The notes under the pieces were generated by a model. That model was not told the DNA's origin. It made no database searches and saw only the letters and a program-made list of their open reading frames with translations. A stretch of DNA of 64,000 nucleotides from Dama dama (Eukaryota > Chordata > Mammalia > Artiodactyla > Cervidae): NCBI RefSeq assembly GCF_033118175.1, contig NW_026870889.1:2108001-2172000 (forward strand). The letters run 5' to 3'. A program made the position numbers and the translations under genes. Shown in pieces: positions 32,201 through 44,310 of this stretch. The first letter of the stretch is position 1. Each line of letters begins with the position of its first letter.

Positions 32201-35200
32201 TCCCTGCTGCCCTGAGGCTGCTGGGCCATAGAGGTCTTGGGCATCCAGCCCCTTGCTGGTCCCTTCCCTCTGACGAGGCCCTCTGAGCTCCAGCACCTTG
32301 CAGTGTGGAGACAGCCCCTGCCAGCAACCTCCTCTCCAAGGAGGCCTCAACCGAGGCCTAGGCCCAGGGGAAAGGCACCAGCGGGGATGAGCCTGGGGAG
32401 GCGCCCGGGCATATCTGGACCCAGTCCCCGCAGCCTGCCCCTTGGTGGGGCAGTACCCCCGGAGGCCAGGAAGGTCTGGGCAAGGCTGGCCAGGGGCAGG
32501 GGCCCTGCTGGGTCCTGCCCCTGGCCTGTGGGGCCTCTGAGCACAACCGGCCCTCTCCCACTGGAAGAACTCCCCGGCTCCCTCCAAAGGCCAGTTTGCC
32601 AACACTCCCGCCCGCTGTTCCCGCCAGGCACGCACAATGCTCCCAAGCCCGGGAGAAAAGCGCTCCAGGGTGGTGCTCTCCTCGGGCCCTTGCCCCTGAG
32701 CCTGGGGGCCAGGCAGTTGGTCCACACTCCCAGACCAAGGCAGAACCACATGCACACGTCTGTTCCTGACCCCTGCACCGGCAGAGAGTTCGGGGGAGCC
32801 AGAGTCTGTCAGGCAGCTGCTGGGCTGGCCGCCTGTGTGGGAAGGGGCAGAGCCGACCTAGGGGCAAGTTGGGCCTCTTGCTCTCCCTGCTGCCCTGAGG
32901 CTGCTGTGCCAAAGAGGTCTTGGGCATCCACCCCCTTGCTGGTCCCTTCCCTCTGACGAGGCCCTCTGAGCTCCAGCACCTTGCAGTGTGGAGACAGCCC
33001 CTGCCAGCAATCTCCTCTCCAAGGAGGCCTCAACCGAGGCCTAGGCCCAGGGGAAAGGCACCAGCGGGGTTGAGCCAGGGGAGGCGCCCGTGCATGTCTG
33101 AACCCTGTCCCCGCAGCCTGCCCCTTGGTGGGGCAGTACCCCCGGAGGCCAGGAAGGTCTGGGCAAGGCTAGCCAGGGGCAGGGGCCCTGCTGGGTCCTG
33201 CCCCTGGCCTGTGGGGCCTCTGAGCACAACCGGCCCTCTCCCACTGGAAGACCTCCCCGGCTGCCTCCAAAGGCCGGTTTGCAAGCACTCCCGCCCACTG
33301 TTCCTGCCAGGCGCGCACAATGCTCCCAAGCCCGGGAGAAAAGCGCTTCGGGGTGGTGGTCTCTTCGGGCCCTTGCCCCTGAGCCTGGGGGCCAGGCAGG
33401 GGATCCACAGTCCCAGGCCAAGGCACAACAACATGCACACGTCTGTTCCTGCCCCCTCCACCGGCAGAGAGCTGGGGGGAGCCAGAGTCTGTCAGGCAGC
33501 TGCTGGGCTGGCCGCCTGTGTGGGAAGGGGCAGAGCCGACCTAGGGGCAAGTTGGGCCTCTTGCTCTCCCTGCTGCCCTGAGGCTGCTGTGCCAAAGAGG
33601 TCTTGGGCATCCAGCCCCTTGCTGGTCCCTTCCCTCTGACGAGGCCCTCTGAGCTCCAGCACCTTGCAGTGTGGAGACAGACCCTGCCAGCAACCTCCTC
33701 TCCAAGGAGGCCTCAACCGAGGCCTAGGCCCAGGGGAAAGGCACCAGCGGGGATGAGCCAGTGGAGGCGCACGAGCATATCAGGACCCAGTCCCCGCAGC
33801 CTGCCCCTTGGTTGGGCAATACCCCCGGAGGCCAGGAAGGTCTGGGCAAGGCTGGCCAGGGGCAGGGTCCCTGCTGGGTCCTGCCCCTGGCCTGTGGGGC
33901 CTCTGAGCACAACCGGACCTCTCCCACTGGAAGACCTCCCCGGCTGCCTTCAAAGGCGGGTTTGCCAACACTCCCGCCCCCTGTTCCCGCCAGGCACGCA
34001 CAACGCTCCCAAGGCCAGGAGAAAAGCGCTTCGGGGTGTTGCTCTCTCCGGGCCCTTGCCCCTGAGCCTGGGGTCCAGGCAGTGGGTCCACACTCCCAGA
34101 CCAAGGCAGAACCACATGCACACGTCTGTTCCTGACCCCTGAACCGGCAGAGAGCTCGGGGGAGCCAGAGTCTATCAGGCAGCTGCTGGGGTGGCTGCCT
34201 GTGTGGGAAGGGGCAGAGCCGACCTAGGGGCAAGTTGGGCCTCTTGCTCTCCCTGCTGCCCTGAGGCTGCTGGGCCAAAGAGGTCTTGGGCATCCAGCCC
34301 CTTGCTGGTCCCTTCCCGCTGACGAGGCCCTCTGAGCTCCAGCACCTTGCAGTGTGGAGACAGCCCCTGCCAGCAACCTCCTCTCCAAGGAGGCATCAAC
34401 CGAGGCCTATGCCCAGGGGAAAGGCACCAGCGGGGATGAGCCTGGGGAGGCGCCCAGGCATGTCTGGACCCAGTCCCCGCAGCCTGCCCCTTGGTGGGGC
34501 TGTACCCCCGGAGGCCAGGAAGGTCTGGGCAAGGCTGGCCAGTGGCAGGGGACCTGCTGGGTCCTGCCCCTGGCCTGTGTGGCCTCTGAGCACAACCGGC
34601 CCTCTCCCACTGGAAGACCTCCACGGCTGCCTCCAAAGTCCTGTTTGCAAACACTCCCGCCCGCTGTTCACGCCAGGCTCGCACAATGCTCCCAAGCCCG
34701 GGAGAAAAGCGCTTCGGGGTGGTGCTCTCTCCGGGCCCTTGCCCCTGAGCCTGGGGGCAAGGCAGAGGGAACACACTCCCAGGCCAAGGCAGAACCACAT
34801 GCCCACGTCTGTTCCTGTCCCCTGCACCGGCAGAGAGCTTGGGGGAGCCAGAGTCTGTCAGGCAGCTGCTGAGTTGGCCGCCTGTGTGGGAAGGGGCAGA
34901 GCCGCCCTAGGGGCAAGTTGGGCCTCTTGCTCTCCCTGCTGCCCTGAGGCTGCTGGGCCAAAGACGTCTTGGGCATCCAGCCCCTTACTGGTCCCTTCCC
35001 TCTGACGAGGCCCTCTGAGCTCCAGCACCTTGCAGTGTGGAGACAGCCCCTGCCAGCAACCTCCTCTCCAAGGAGGCCTCAACCGAGGCCTAGGCCCAGG
35101 GGAAAGGCACCAGCGGGGATGAGCCTGGGGAGGCGCCCGGGCATGTCTGGACCCAGTCCCCGCAGCCTGCCCCTTGGTGGGGCAGTACCCCCGGAGGCCA

Positions 35201-36655
35201 GGAAGGTCTGGGCAAAGCTGGCCAGGGGCAGGGGCCCTGCTGCGTCCTGCCCCTGGCCTGTGGGGCCTCTGAGCACAACCGGCCCTCTCCCACTGGAAGA
35301 CCTCCCCGGCTGCCTCCAAAGGCCGGTTTGCAAGCGCTCCCGCCCACTGTTCCCAGCAGGCGTGCACAATGCTCCCAAGCCCGGGAAAAAAGCGCTTCAG
35401 GGTGGTGCTCTCTCCGGGCCCTTGCCCCTGAGCCTGGGGCAAGGCAGGGTGTCCACACTCCCAGGACAAGGCAGACCACATGCACACGTCTGATCTGCCC
35501 CCTGCACGGGCAGAGAGCTCGGGGGAGCCAGAGTCTGTCAGGCAGCTGCTGGGTTGGCCGCCTGTGTGGGAAGGGGCAGAGCCGACCTAGGGGCAAGTTG
35601 GGCCTCTTGCTCTCCCTGCTGCCCTGAGGCTGCTGGGCCAAAGAGGTCTTGGGCATCCAGCCCCTTGCTGGTCCCTTCCCTCTGACGAGGCCCTCTGAGC
35701 TCCAGCACCTTGCAGTGTGGAGACAGCCCCTGCCAGCAACCTCCTCTCCAAGGAGGCCTCAACTGAGGCCTAGGCCCAGGGGAAAGGCACCAGCGGGGAT
35801 GAGCCTGGGGAGGCGCCCGGCCATGTCTGGACCCAGTCCCCGCAGCCTGCCCCTTGGTGGGGCAGTACCCCCGGAGGCCAGGAGGATCTGGGCAAGGCTG
35901 CCAGGGGCAGGGACACTGCTGGGTCCTGCCCCTGGCCTGTGGGGCGTCTGAGCACAACCGGCACTCTCCCGCTGGAAGACCTCCCCGGCTGCCTCCAAAG
36001 GCCGGTTTGCAAGCACTCCCGCCCGCTGTTCCCGCCAGGCACGCACAATGCTCCCAAGCCTGGGAGAAAAGCGCTTCGGGGTGGTGCTCTCTCCGGGCCC
36101 TTGCCCCTGAGCCTGGGGGACAGGCAGGGGGAACACACTCCCAGGCCTAGGCAGAACGACATGCACATGTCTGTTCCTGCCCCCTACACCGGCAGAGAGT
36201 TCGGGGGAGCCAGAGACTGCCAGGCTGCTGCTGGGCTGGCTGCCTGTGTGGGACGGGGTAGAGCCGACCTAGGGGCAAGTTGGGCCTCTTGCTCTCCCTG
36301 CTGCCCTGAGGCTGCTGGGTCAGAGAGGTCTTGGGCATCCAGCCCTTTGCTGGTCCTTTCCCTCTGACGAGGCCCTCTGAGCTCCAGCACCTTGCAGTGT
36401 GCAGACAGCCCCTGCCGGCAACCTCCTCTCCAAGGAGGCCTCAACCGAGGCCTAGGCCCAGGGGAAAGGCACCAGCGGGGATGAGCCTGGGGAGGCGCCC
36501 GGGCATGTCTGGACCCAGGCCCCGCAGCCTGCCCCTTGGTGGGGTAGTACCCCTGGAGGCCAGGAAGGTCTGGGCAAGGCTGCCAGAGGCAGGGGCCCTG
36601 CTGGGTCCTGCCCCTTGCCTGTGGGGCCTCTGAGAACAACTGGCACTCTCCCGCT
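29281..36655. repeat. L-monomer run C (right arm of compound 4, 10 monomers, left arm of compound 5)
   Basis: Complete monomers start at 29509, 30191, 30874, 31557, 32237, 32920, 33603, 34286, 34969 and 35649; the arm of compound monomer 5 starts at 36331. Monomers 32920-34969 repeat the order of 16746-18795 at a constant offset of 16,174 bp. The 33603-34969 part also matches 852-2218 at 32,751 bp. Monomers 31557 and 34969 carry minor single-base losses and the tctgatctgcccc variant. No gene is seen. Confidence 0.94.
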
Positions 36656-39610
36656 GGAAGACCTCCCCGGCTGCCTCCAAAGGCTGGTTTGCAAGCACTC
36701 AATCCCGCTGTTCACGCCAGCTGCGCACAATGCTCCCAAGCCCGGGAGAAAAGCATTTTGGGGTGGTGCTCACTCCGGGCTTTGGAAGACCTCCCCGGCT
36801 GCCTCCAAGGCCGGTTTGCAAGCACTTCTGCCTGCTGTTCCCGCCACCCGCGCACAATGCTCCCAAGCCCGGGAGAAAAGCGTTTCGGGGTGGTGTTGTC
36901 TCTGGACCCAAGAAAGACCTCGCGGGCTGCCCCCAAATGCCGGTTTGCAAGCACTCCCACTCACTGTTCCCGCCATCCGTGCAAATGCTCCAAGCCCAGG
37001 AGAAAAGCCCTTCAGGGTGGTGCTCTCTCCCGGCCCTTGGAAGACCTCCCCAGCTGCCTCCAAAGGCTGGATTTCAAGTACTCCCTCCCGCTGTCCCGCC
37101 AGCCGCACACAATGCTCCCAATCACGGGAGAAAAGCGCTTCGGGGTGGTGCTCTCTACGGGCCCTTGGAAGACCTCCCCGTTTGTCTCCAAAGGCCGGTT
37201 TGCAAGCACTCATGCCCGCTGTTCCCGCCAGCCGCGCACAATGCTCCCAAGCCTAGGAGAAAAGCGCTTCGGGGTGGTACTCTCTCCCGGCCCTTGGAAG
37301 ACCTCCCCGGCTGCCTCCAAAGGCCGGTTTGCAAGCACTCAATCCCGCTGTTCCCGCCAGCCGCGCACAATGCTCCCAAGCCCGGGAGAAAAGCGCTTCG
37401 GGGTGGTGCTCTCTCCTGGCCCTTGGAAGACCTCCCCGGCTGCCTCCAAAGGCTGGTTTTCGAGAACTCCCTCCCGCTGACCCGCCAGCCGCACACAATG
37501 CTCCCAAGCCCGGGAGAAAAGCATTTTGGGGTGGTCTCTCTCCGGGCCCTTGGAAGACTCCCCGGCTGCCTCTAAAGGCCGGTTTGCAAGCACTCATGTC
37601 CTCTGTTCCCGACAGCCGCGAACAATGCTCCCAATTCCGTGAGAAAAGTGCTTCGGGATGGTGCTCTCTCCGGGCCGTTGGAAGACCTCCCAAGCTGCCT
37701 CCAAAGGCCGGTTTGCAAGCACTCCCGCCCGCTGTTCCCGCCAGCCTCGCACAATGCTCCCAAGACCGGGAGAAAAGCGCTTCGGGGTGGTGTTCTCTCC
37801 GTGCCAATGGAGGACCTCCCTGGCTGCCCCCAAAGGCCGGTTTGCAAGCACTCCCACTCGCTGTTCCCGCCAGCCACGCACAATCCTCCAAAACCCCGGA
37901 GAAAAGCGCTTCGGGGTGGTGTTCTCTCCGTGCCCATGGAAAACCTCCCGGGGTGCCCCCAAAGGCCGGTTTGGAAGCACTCCGACTCGCTGTTCCCGCC
38001 ATCCGCGCACAATGCTCCCAAGCCCGGGAGAAAAGCATTTTGGGGTGGTGCTCACACCGGGCCCTGGAAGACCTCCCCGGCTGCCTCCAAAGGACGGTTT
38101 TCAAGCACTCCTGCCTGCTGTTCCCGCCACCCGCGCACAATGCTCCCAAGCCCGGGAGAAAAGCGCTTCGGGGTGGTGCTCTCTACAGGCCCTTGGAAGA
38201 CCTCCCCGGCTGCCTCCAAAGGACGGTTTTCAAGCACTCCTGCTTGCTGTTCCCGCCACCCGCGCAAAATGCTCCCAAGCGCGGGAGAAAAGCGCTTCGG
38301 GGTGGTGCTCTCTACAGGCCCTTGGAAGACCTCCCCGGCTGCCTCCAAAGGCCGGTTTGCAAGGACTCCTTCCTGCTGTTCCCGCCAGCCACGCACAATG
38401 CTCCCAAGCCCGGGAGAGAAGCATTTTGGGGTGGTGCTCTCTACAGGCCCTTGGAAGACCTCCCCGGGTGCCTCCAGTGGCCAGTTTGCAAGCACTCATG
38501 CCCGCTGTTCCCACCAGCCGCGCACAATGCTCCCAAGCCCGGGAGAAAAGCTTTTTGGGGTGGTGCTCACACCGGGCCCTGGAAGACCTCCCCGGCTGCC
38601 TGCAAAGGCCGGTTTTCATGCACTCCTGCCTGCTGTTCCCGCCACCCGCGCACAATACTCCCAAGCCCGGGAGAAAAGCGCTTCGGGGTGGTGCTCTCTA
38701 CAGGCCCTTGGAAGACCTCCCGGGCTGCCTCCAAAATCCGGTTTGCAAGCACTCATGTCCGCTGTTCCCGACAGCCGCGCACAATGCTCCCAAGCCCGGG
38801 AGAAAAGCATTTTGGGGTGGTGATCAGTCCGGGCCCTTGGAAGACCTCCCCGGCTGCCTCCAAAGGACAGTTTGCAAGCACTCATACCCGCTGTTCCCGC
38901 CAGCCGCGCACAATGCTCCCAAGACCGTGAGAAAAGCGCTTCGGGGTGGTGGTCTCTCCGGGACCATGGAGGACCTCCCCGGCTGCCCCCAAAGGCCGGT
39001 TTGCAAGCACTCCCACTCGCTGTTCCCGCCAGCCACACACAATGTTCCAAAACCCCAGAGAAAAGCGCTTCGGGGTGGTGCTCTCTCCGGGCCCTTGGAA
39101 GACTTCTCTGGCTGCCTCCAAAGGCCGGTTTGCAAGAATTCCCTCCCGCTGTCCCACCAGCCGCACACAATGCTCCAGAACCCGAGAGAAAAGCACTTCG
39201 AGGTGGTGCTCTCTCCGGGCCCTTGGAAGACCTCCCCGGCTGCCTCCAATGGGCGGTATGCAAGCACTCATGCCCGCTGTTCCCACCAGCTATGCACAAT
39301 GCTCCCAAGCACGGGAGAAAAGCATTTTGTGGTGGTGCTCACTCCTTGCCCTTGGAAGACCTCCGCGCCTGCCTCCAAAGGCCGGTTTGCAAGCACTCCT
39401 GCCTGCTGTTCCCGCCACACGCGCACACTGCTCCCAAGCCCGGGAGAAAAGCGCATCGGGGTGGTGTTCTCTCCGGGCCCATGGAGGACCTCCCCGGCTG
39501 CCCCCAAAGGCCGGTTTGCAAGCATTCCCACTAGCTGTTCCCGACAGCCACGCAAATGCTCCCAAGCCCGGGAGAAAAACATTTTGGGGTGGTGCTCTCT
39601 CCGGGCCCTT
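36656..39610. repeat. S array 5: about 23 tandem 129-bp units
   Basis: The interval is 2,955 bp, 22.9 units, inside compound L monomer 36331-39838. The left part, to about 38,210, matches array 8 at an offset of 23,611 bp. The right part, from about 38,705, matches array 3 at -24,458 bp, and from about 38,260 it matches array 6 at +4,700 bp. The array is therefore a clear mosaic of two lineages. Diagnostic variants include gtttgtctccaaagg and gctcccaagcgcggg. Confidence 0.94.
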
Positions 39611-42598
39611 GCCCCTGTGCCTCGGGGCCAGGCAGGGGGTCCACACTCCCAGGCAAAGTCAGAACCACATGCACACGTCTGTTCCTGTCCCCTGCACCGG
39701 AAGAGAGCTCGGGGGAGCCAGAGTCTGTCAGGCAGCTGCTGGGCTGGCGGCCTGTGTGGGAAGGGGCAGAGCCGACCTAGGGGCAAGTTGGGCCTCTTGC
39801 TCTCCCTGCTGCCCTGAGGCTGCTGGGCCAAAGAGGTCTTGGACATCCAGCCCCTTGCTGGTCCCTTCCATCTGAGGAGGCCCTCTGAGCTCCAGCACCT
39901 TGCAGTGTGGAGACAGCCCCTGCCAGCAACCTCCTCTCCAAGGAGGCCTCAACCGAGGCCTAGTCCCAGGGAAAGGCACCAGCGGGGATGAACCTGGGGA
40001 GGCGCCCGGGAATGTCTGGACCCAGTCCCCGCAGCCTGCCCCTTGGTGGAGCAGTACCCCCGGAGGCCAGGAAGGTCTGGGCAAGGCTGGCCTGGGGCAG
40101 GGGCCCTGCTGGGTCCTGCCCCTGGCCTGTGGGGCCTCTGAGCATGAGCGGCCCTCTCCCGCTGGAAGACCTCCCCGGCTGCCTCCAAAGGCCGATTTGC
40201 CAACACTCGCGCCCGCTGTTCCCGCCAGGCACGCACAATGCTCCCAAGCCCGGGAAAAAAGCGCTTCGGGGTGGTGCTCTCACCGGGCCCTTGCCCCTGA
40301 GCCTGGGGGCAATGCAGGGGGAACACACTCCCAGGCCAAGGCAGAACCACATGCACACGTCTGTTCCTGGTCCCTGCACCGGCAGAGAGCTCGAGGGAGC
40401 CAGAGTATGCCAGGCAGCTGCTGGGCTGGCGGCCTGTGTGGAAAGGGGCCGAGCCGAACTAGGGGCAAGTTGGGCCTCTTGCTCTCCCTGCTGCCCTGAG
40501 GCTGCTGGGCCAAAGAGGTCTTGGGCATCCAGCCCCTTGCGGGTCCCTTCCCTCTAATGAGGCCCTCTGAGCTCCAGCACCTTGCAGTGTGGAGACAGCC
40601 CCTGCCAGGAACCTCCTCTCCAAGGAGGCCTCAACCGAGGCCTAGGCCTAGGGGAAAGACACCAGCGGGGATGAACCAGTGGAGGCGCACGGCCATGTCT
40701 GGACCCAGTCCCCGCAGCCTGCCCCTTGGTGGGGCAGTACCCCCGGAGGCCAGGAAGGTCTGGGCAAGGCTGGCCAGGGGCAGGGGCCCTGCTGGGTCCT
40801 GCCCCTGGCCTGTAGGGCCTCTGAGCACAACCGGGCCTCTCCCGCTGGAAGACCTCCCCGGCTGCCTCCAAAGGCCAGTTTAACAACACTCCTGCCCGCT
40901 GTTCCCGCCAGGCACGCACAATGCTCCCAAGCCCAGGAGAAAAGCGCTTCAGGGTGGTGCTCTCTCCGGGCCCTTGCCCCTGAGCCTGTGGGCAAGGCAG
41001 GGGGAACACACTCCCAGACCAGGGCAGAACCACATGCACACGTCTGTTCCTGTCCCCTGCACCGGCAGAGAGCTCGGGGGAGCCAGAGTCTCTCAGGCAG
41101 GTGCTGGGCTGGCCGCCTGTGTGGGAAGGGGCAGAGCCGACCTAGGGGCAAGTTGGGCCTCTTGCTCTCCCTGCTGCTCTGAGGCTGCTGGGCCAAAGAG
41201 GTCTTGGGCATCCAGCCCCTAACTGGTCCCTTCCCTCTGACGAGGCCCTCTGAGCTCCAGCACCTTGCAGTGTGGAGACAGCACCTGCCAGCAATCTCCT
41301 CTCCAAGGAGGCCTCAACTGAGGCCTAGGCCCAGGGAAAAGGCACCAGCGGGGTTGATCCAGGGGAGGCGCCCGGGCATGTCTGGACCCTGTCCCCGCAG
41401 CCTGCCCCTTGGTGGGGCAGTACCCCCGGAGGCCAGGAAGGTCTGGGCAAGGCTGGCCAGGGGCAGGGGCCCTGCTGGGTCCTGCCCCTGGCCTGTGGGG
41501 CCTCTGAGCACAACCGGCCCTCTCCCACTGGAAGACCACCCCAGCTGCCTCCAAAGGCCGGTTTTCAAGCATTCCCGCCCACTGTTCCCGCCAGGCGCGC
41601 ACAATGCTCCCAAGCCCGGGAGAAAAGCGCTTCGGGGTGGTGGTCTCTCCGGGCCCCTGCCCCTGAGCCTGGGGGCCAGGCAGGGGATCCACAGTCCCAG
41701 GCCAAGGCAGAACCACATGCACACGTCTGTTCCTGCCCCCTCCACCGGCAGAGAGCTGGGGGGAGCCAGAGCCTGTCAGGCAGCTGCTGGGCTGGCCGCC
41801 TGTGTGGGAAGGGGCAGAGCCGACCTAGGGGCAAGTTGGGCCTCTTGCTCTCCCTGCTGCCCTGAGGCTGCTGGGCCAAAGAGGTCTTGGGCATCCAGCC
41901 CCTTGCTGGTCCCTTCCCTTTGACGAGGCCCTCTGAGCTCCAGCACCTTGCAGTGTGGAGACAACCCCTGCCAGCAACCTCCTCTCCAAGGAGGCCTCAA
42001 CCGAGGCCTAGGCCCAGGGGAAAGGCACCAGCGGAGATGAGCCAGTGGAGGCGCTCGGGCATGTCTGGACCCAGTCCCCGCAGCCTGCCCCTTGGTGGGG
42101 CAGTACCCCCGGAGGCCAGGAAGGTCTGGGCAAGGCTGGCCAGGGGCAGGGTCCCTGCTGGGTCCTGCCCCTGGCCTGTGGGGCCTCTGAGCACAACAGG
42201 CCCTCTCCCACTGGAAGACCTCCCCGGCTGCCTCCAAAGGCCGGTTTGCCAACACTCCCGCCCGCTGTTCCCGCCAGGCACGCACAATGCTCCCAAGCCC
42301 GGGAGAAAAGCGCTTCGGGGTGTTGCTCTCTCCGGTCCCTTGCCCCTGAGCCTGGGGTCCAGGCAGTGGGTCCACACTCCCAGACCGAGGCAGAACCACA
42401 TGCACACGTCTGTTCCTGACCCCTGCACCGGCAGAGAGCTCGGGGGAGCCAGAGTCTGTCAGGCAGCTGCTGGGTTGGCTGCCTGTGTGGGAAGGGGCAG
42501 AGCCGACCTAGGGGCAAGTTGGGCCTCTTGCTCTCCCTGCTGCCCTGAGGCTGCTGGGCCAAAGAGGTCTTGGGCATCCAGCCCCTTGCTGGTCCCTT
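38708..42598. repeat. Segmental duplicate copy 2 (partner near 14,250-18,140)
   Basis: This is the partner of the segment above, collinear over about 3.9 kb without a net length change. Scattered substitutions distinguish the copies, for example agctgttcccgacag here against agctgttgccgacag in copy 1. Confidence 0.8.
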
Positions 42599-42894
42599 CC
42601 CGCTGACGAGGCCCTCTGAGCTCCAGCACCTTGCAGTGTGGAGACAGCCCCTGCCAGCAACCTCCTCTCCAAGGAGGCCTCAACCGAGGCCTAGGCCCAG
42701 GGGAAAGGCACCAGCGGGGATGAGCCTGGGGAGGCGCCCGGGCATGTCTGGACCCAGTCCCCGCAGCCTGCCCCTTGGTGGGGTAGTAACCCCGGAGGCC
42801 AGGAGGGTCTGGGCAAGGCTGCCAGGGGCAGGGACACTGCTGGGTCCTGCCCCTGGCCTGTGGGGAGTCTGAGCACAACCGGCACTCTCCCGCT
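39611..42894. repeat. L-monomer run D (right arm of compound 5, 4 monomers, left arm of compound 6)
   Basis: Complete monomers start at 39839, 40521, 41204 and 41887; the arm of compound monomer 6 starts at 42570. All four correspond one-to-one with 15381, 16063, 16746 and 17429 at a constant offset of 24,458 bp. Shared oddities are ttggacatccag, tagtcccagggaaagg, gccaggaacctcc and tcaactgaggcc. No gene is seen. Confidence 0.94.
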
Positions 42895-44310
42895 GGAAGA
42901 CCTCCCCGGCTGCCTCCAAAGGCCGGTTTGCAAGCACTCCCGCCCGCTGTTCCCGCAGGGCACGCACAATGCTCCCAAGCGCGGGAGAAAAGCGCTTCGA
43001 GGTGGTGCTCTCTACAGGCCCTTGGAAGACCTCCCCGGCTGCCTCCAAAGGCCGGTTTGCAAGGACTCCTTCCTGCTGTTCCCGCCAGCCACGCACAATG
43101 CTCCCAAGCCCGGGAGAGAAGCATTTTGGGGTGGTGCTCTCTACAGGCCCTTGGAAGACCTCCCCGGCTGCCTCCAGTGGCCAGTTTGCAAGCACTCATG
43201 CCCGCTGTTCCCACCAGCCGCGCACAATGCTCCCAAGCCCGGGAGAAAAGCTTTTTGGGGTGGTGCTCACACCGGGCCCTGGAAGACCTCCCCGGCTGCC
43301 TGCAAAGGCCGGTTTTCAAGCACTCCTGCCTGCTGTTCCAGCCACCCGCGCACAATACTCCCAAGCCCGGGAGAAAAGCGCTTCGGGGTGGTGCTCTCTA
43401 CAGGCCCTTGGAAGACCTCCCGGGCTGCCTCCAAAAGCCGGTTTGCAAGCACTCATGTCCGCTGTTCCCGACAGCCGCGCACAATGCTCCCAAGCCCGGG
43501 AGAAAAGCATTTTGGGGTGGTGATCAGTCCGGGCCCTTGGAAGACCTCCCCGGCTGCCTCCAAAGGACAGTTTGCAAGCACTCATGCCCGCTGTTCCCGC
43601 CAGCCGCGCACAATGCTCCCAAGACCGTGAGAAAAGCGCTTCGGGTTGGTGGTCTCTCTGGGACCATGGAGGACCTCCCCGGCTGCCCCCAAAGGCCGGT
43701 TTGCAAGCACTCCCACTCGCTGTTCCCGCCAGCCACACACAATGTTCCAAAACCCCAGAGAAAAGCGCTTCGGGGTGGTGCTCTCTCCGGGCCCTTGGAA
43801 GACTTCTCTGGCTGCCTCCAAAGGCCGGTTTGCAAGAATTCCCTCCCGCTGTCCCACCAGCCGCACACAATGCTCCAGAACCCGAGAGAAAAGCACTTCG
43901 AGGTGGTGCTCTCTCCGGGCCCTTGGAAGACCTCCCCGGCTGCCTCCAATGGGCGGTATGCAAGCACTCATGCCCGCTGTTCCCACCAGCTATGCACAAT
44001 GCTCCCAAGCACGGGAGAAAAGCATTTTGTGGTGGTGCTCACTCCTTGCCCTTGGAAGACCTCCGCGCCTGCCTCCAAAGGCCGGTTTGCAAGCACTCCT
44101 GCCTGCTGTTCCCGCCACACGCGCACACTGCTCCCAAGCCCGGGAGAAAAGCGCATCGGGGTGGTGTTCTCTCCGGGCCCATGGAGGACCTCCCCGGCTG
44201 CCCCCAAAGGCCGGTTTGCAAGCATTCCCACTAGCTGTTCCCGACAGCCACGCAAATGCTCCCAAGCCCGGGAGAAAAACATTTTGGGGTGGTGCTCTCT
44301 CCGGGCCCTT
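42895..44310. repeat. S array 6: 11 tandem 129-bp units
   Basis: The interval is 1,416 bp, 10.98 units, inside compound L monomer 42570-44538. From about 42,960 it is a close copy of the right part of array 5 at an offset of 4,700 bp, including the private variants gctcccaagcgcggg, agcattttgtggtgg and gggagaaaaacatttt. It appears to have arisen by duplication of the end of array 5 rather than by an independent expansion. Confidence 0.94.
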
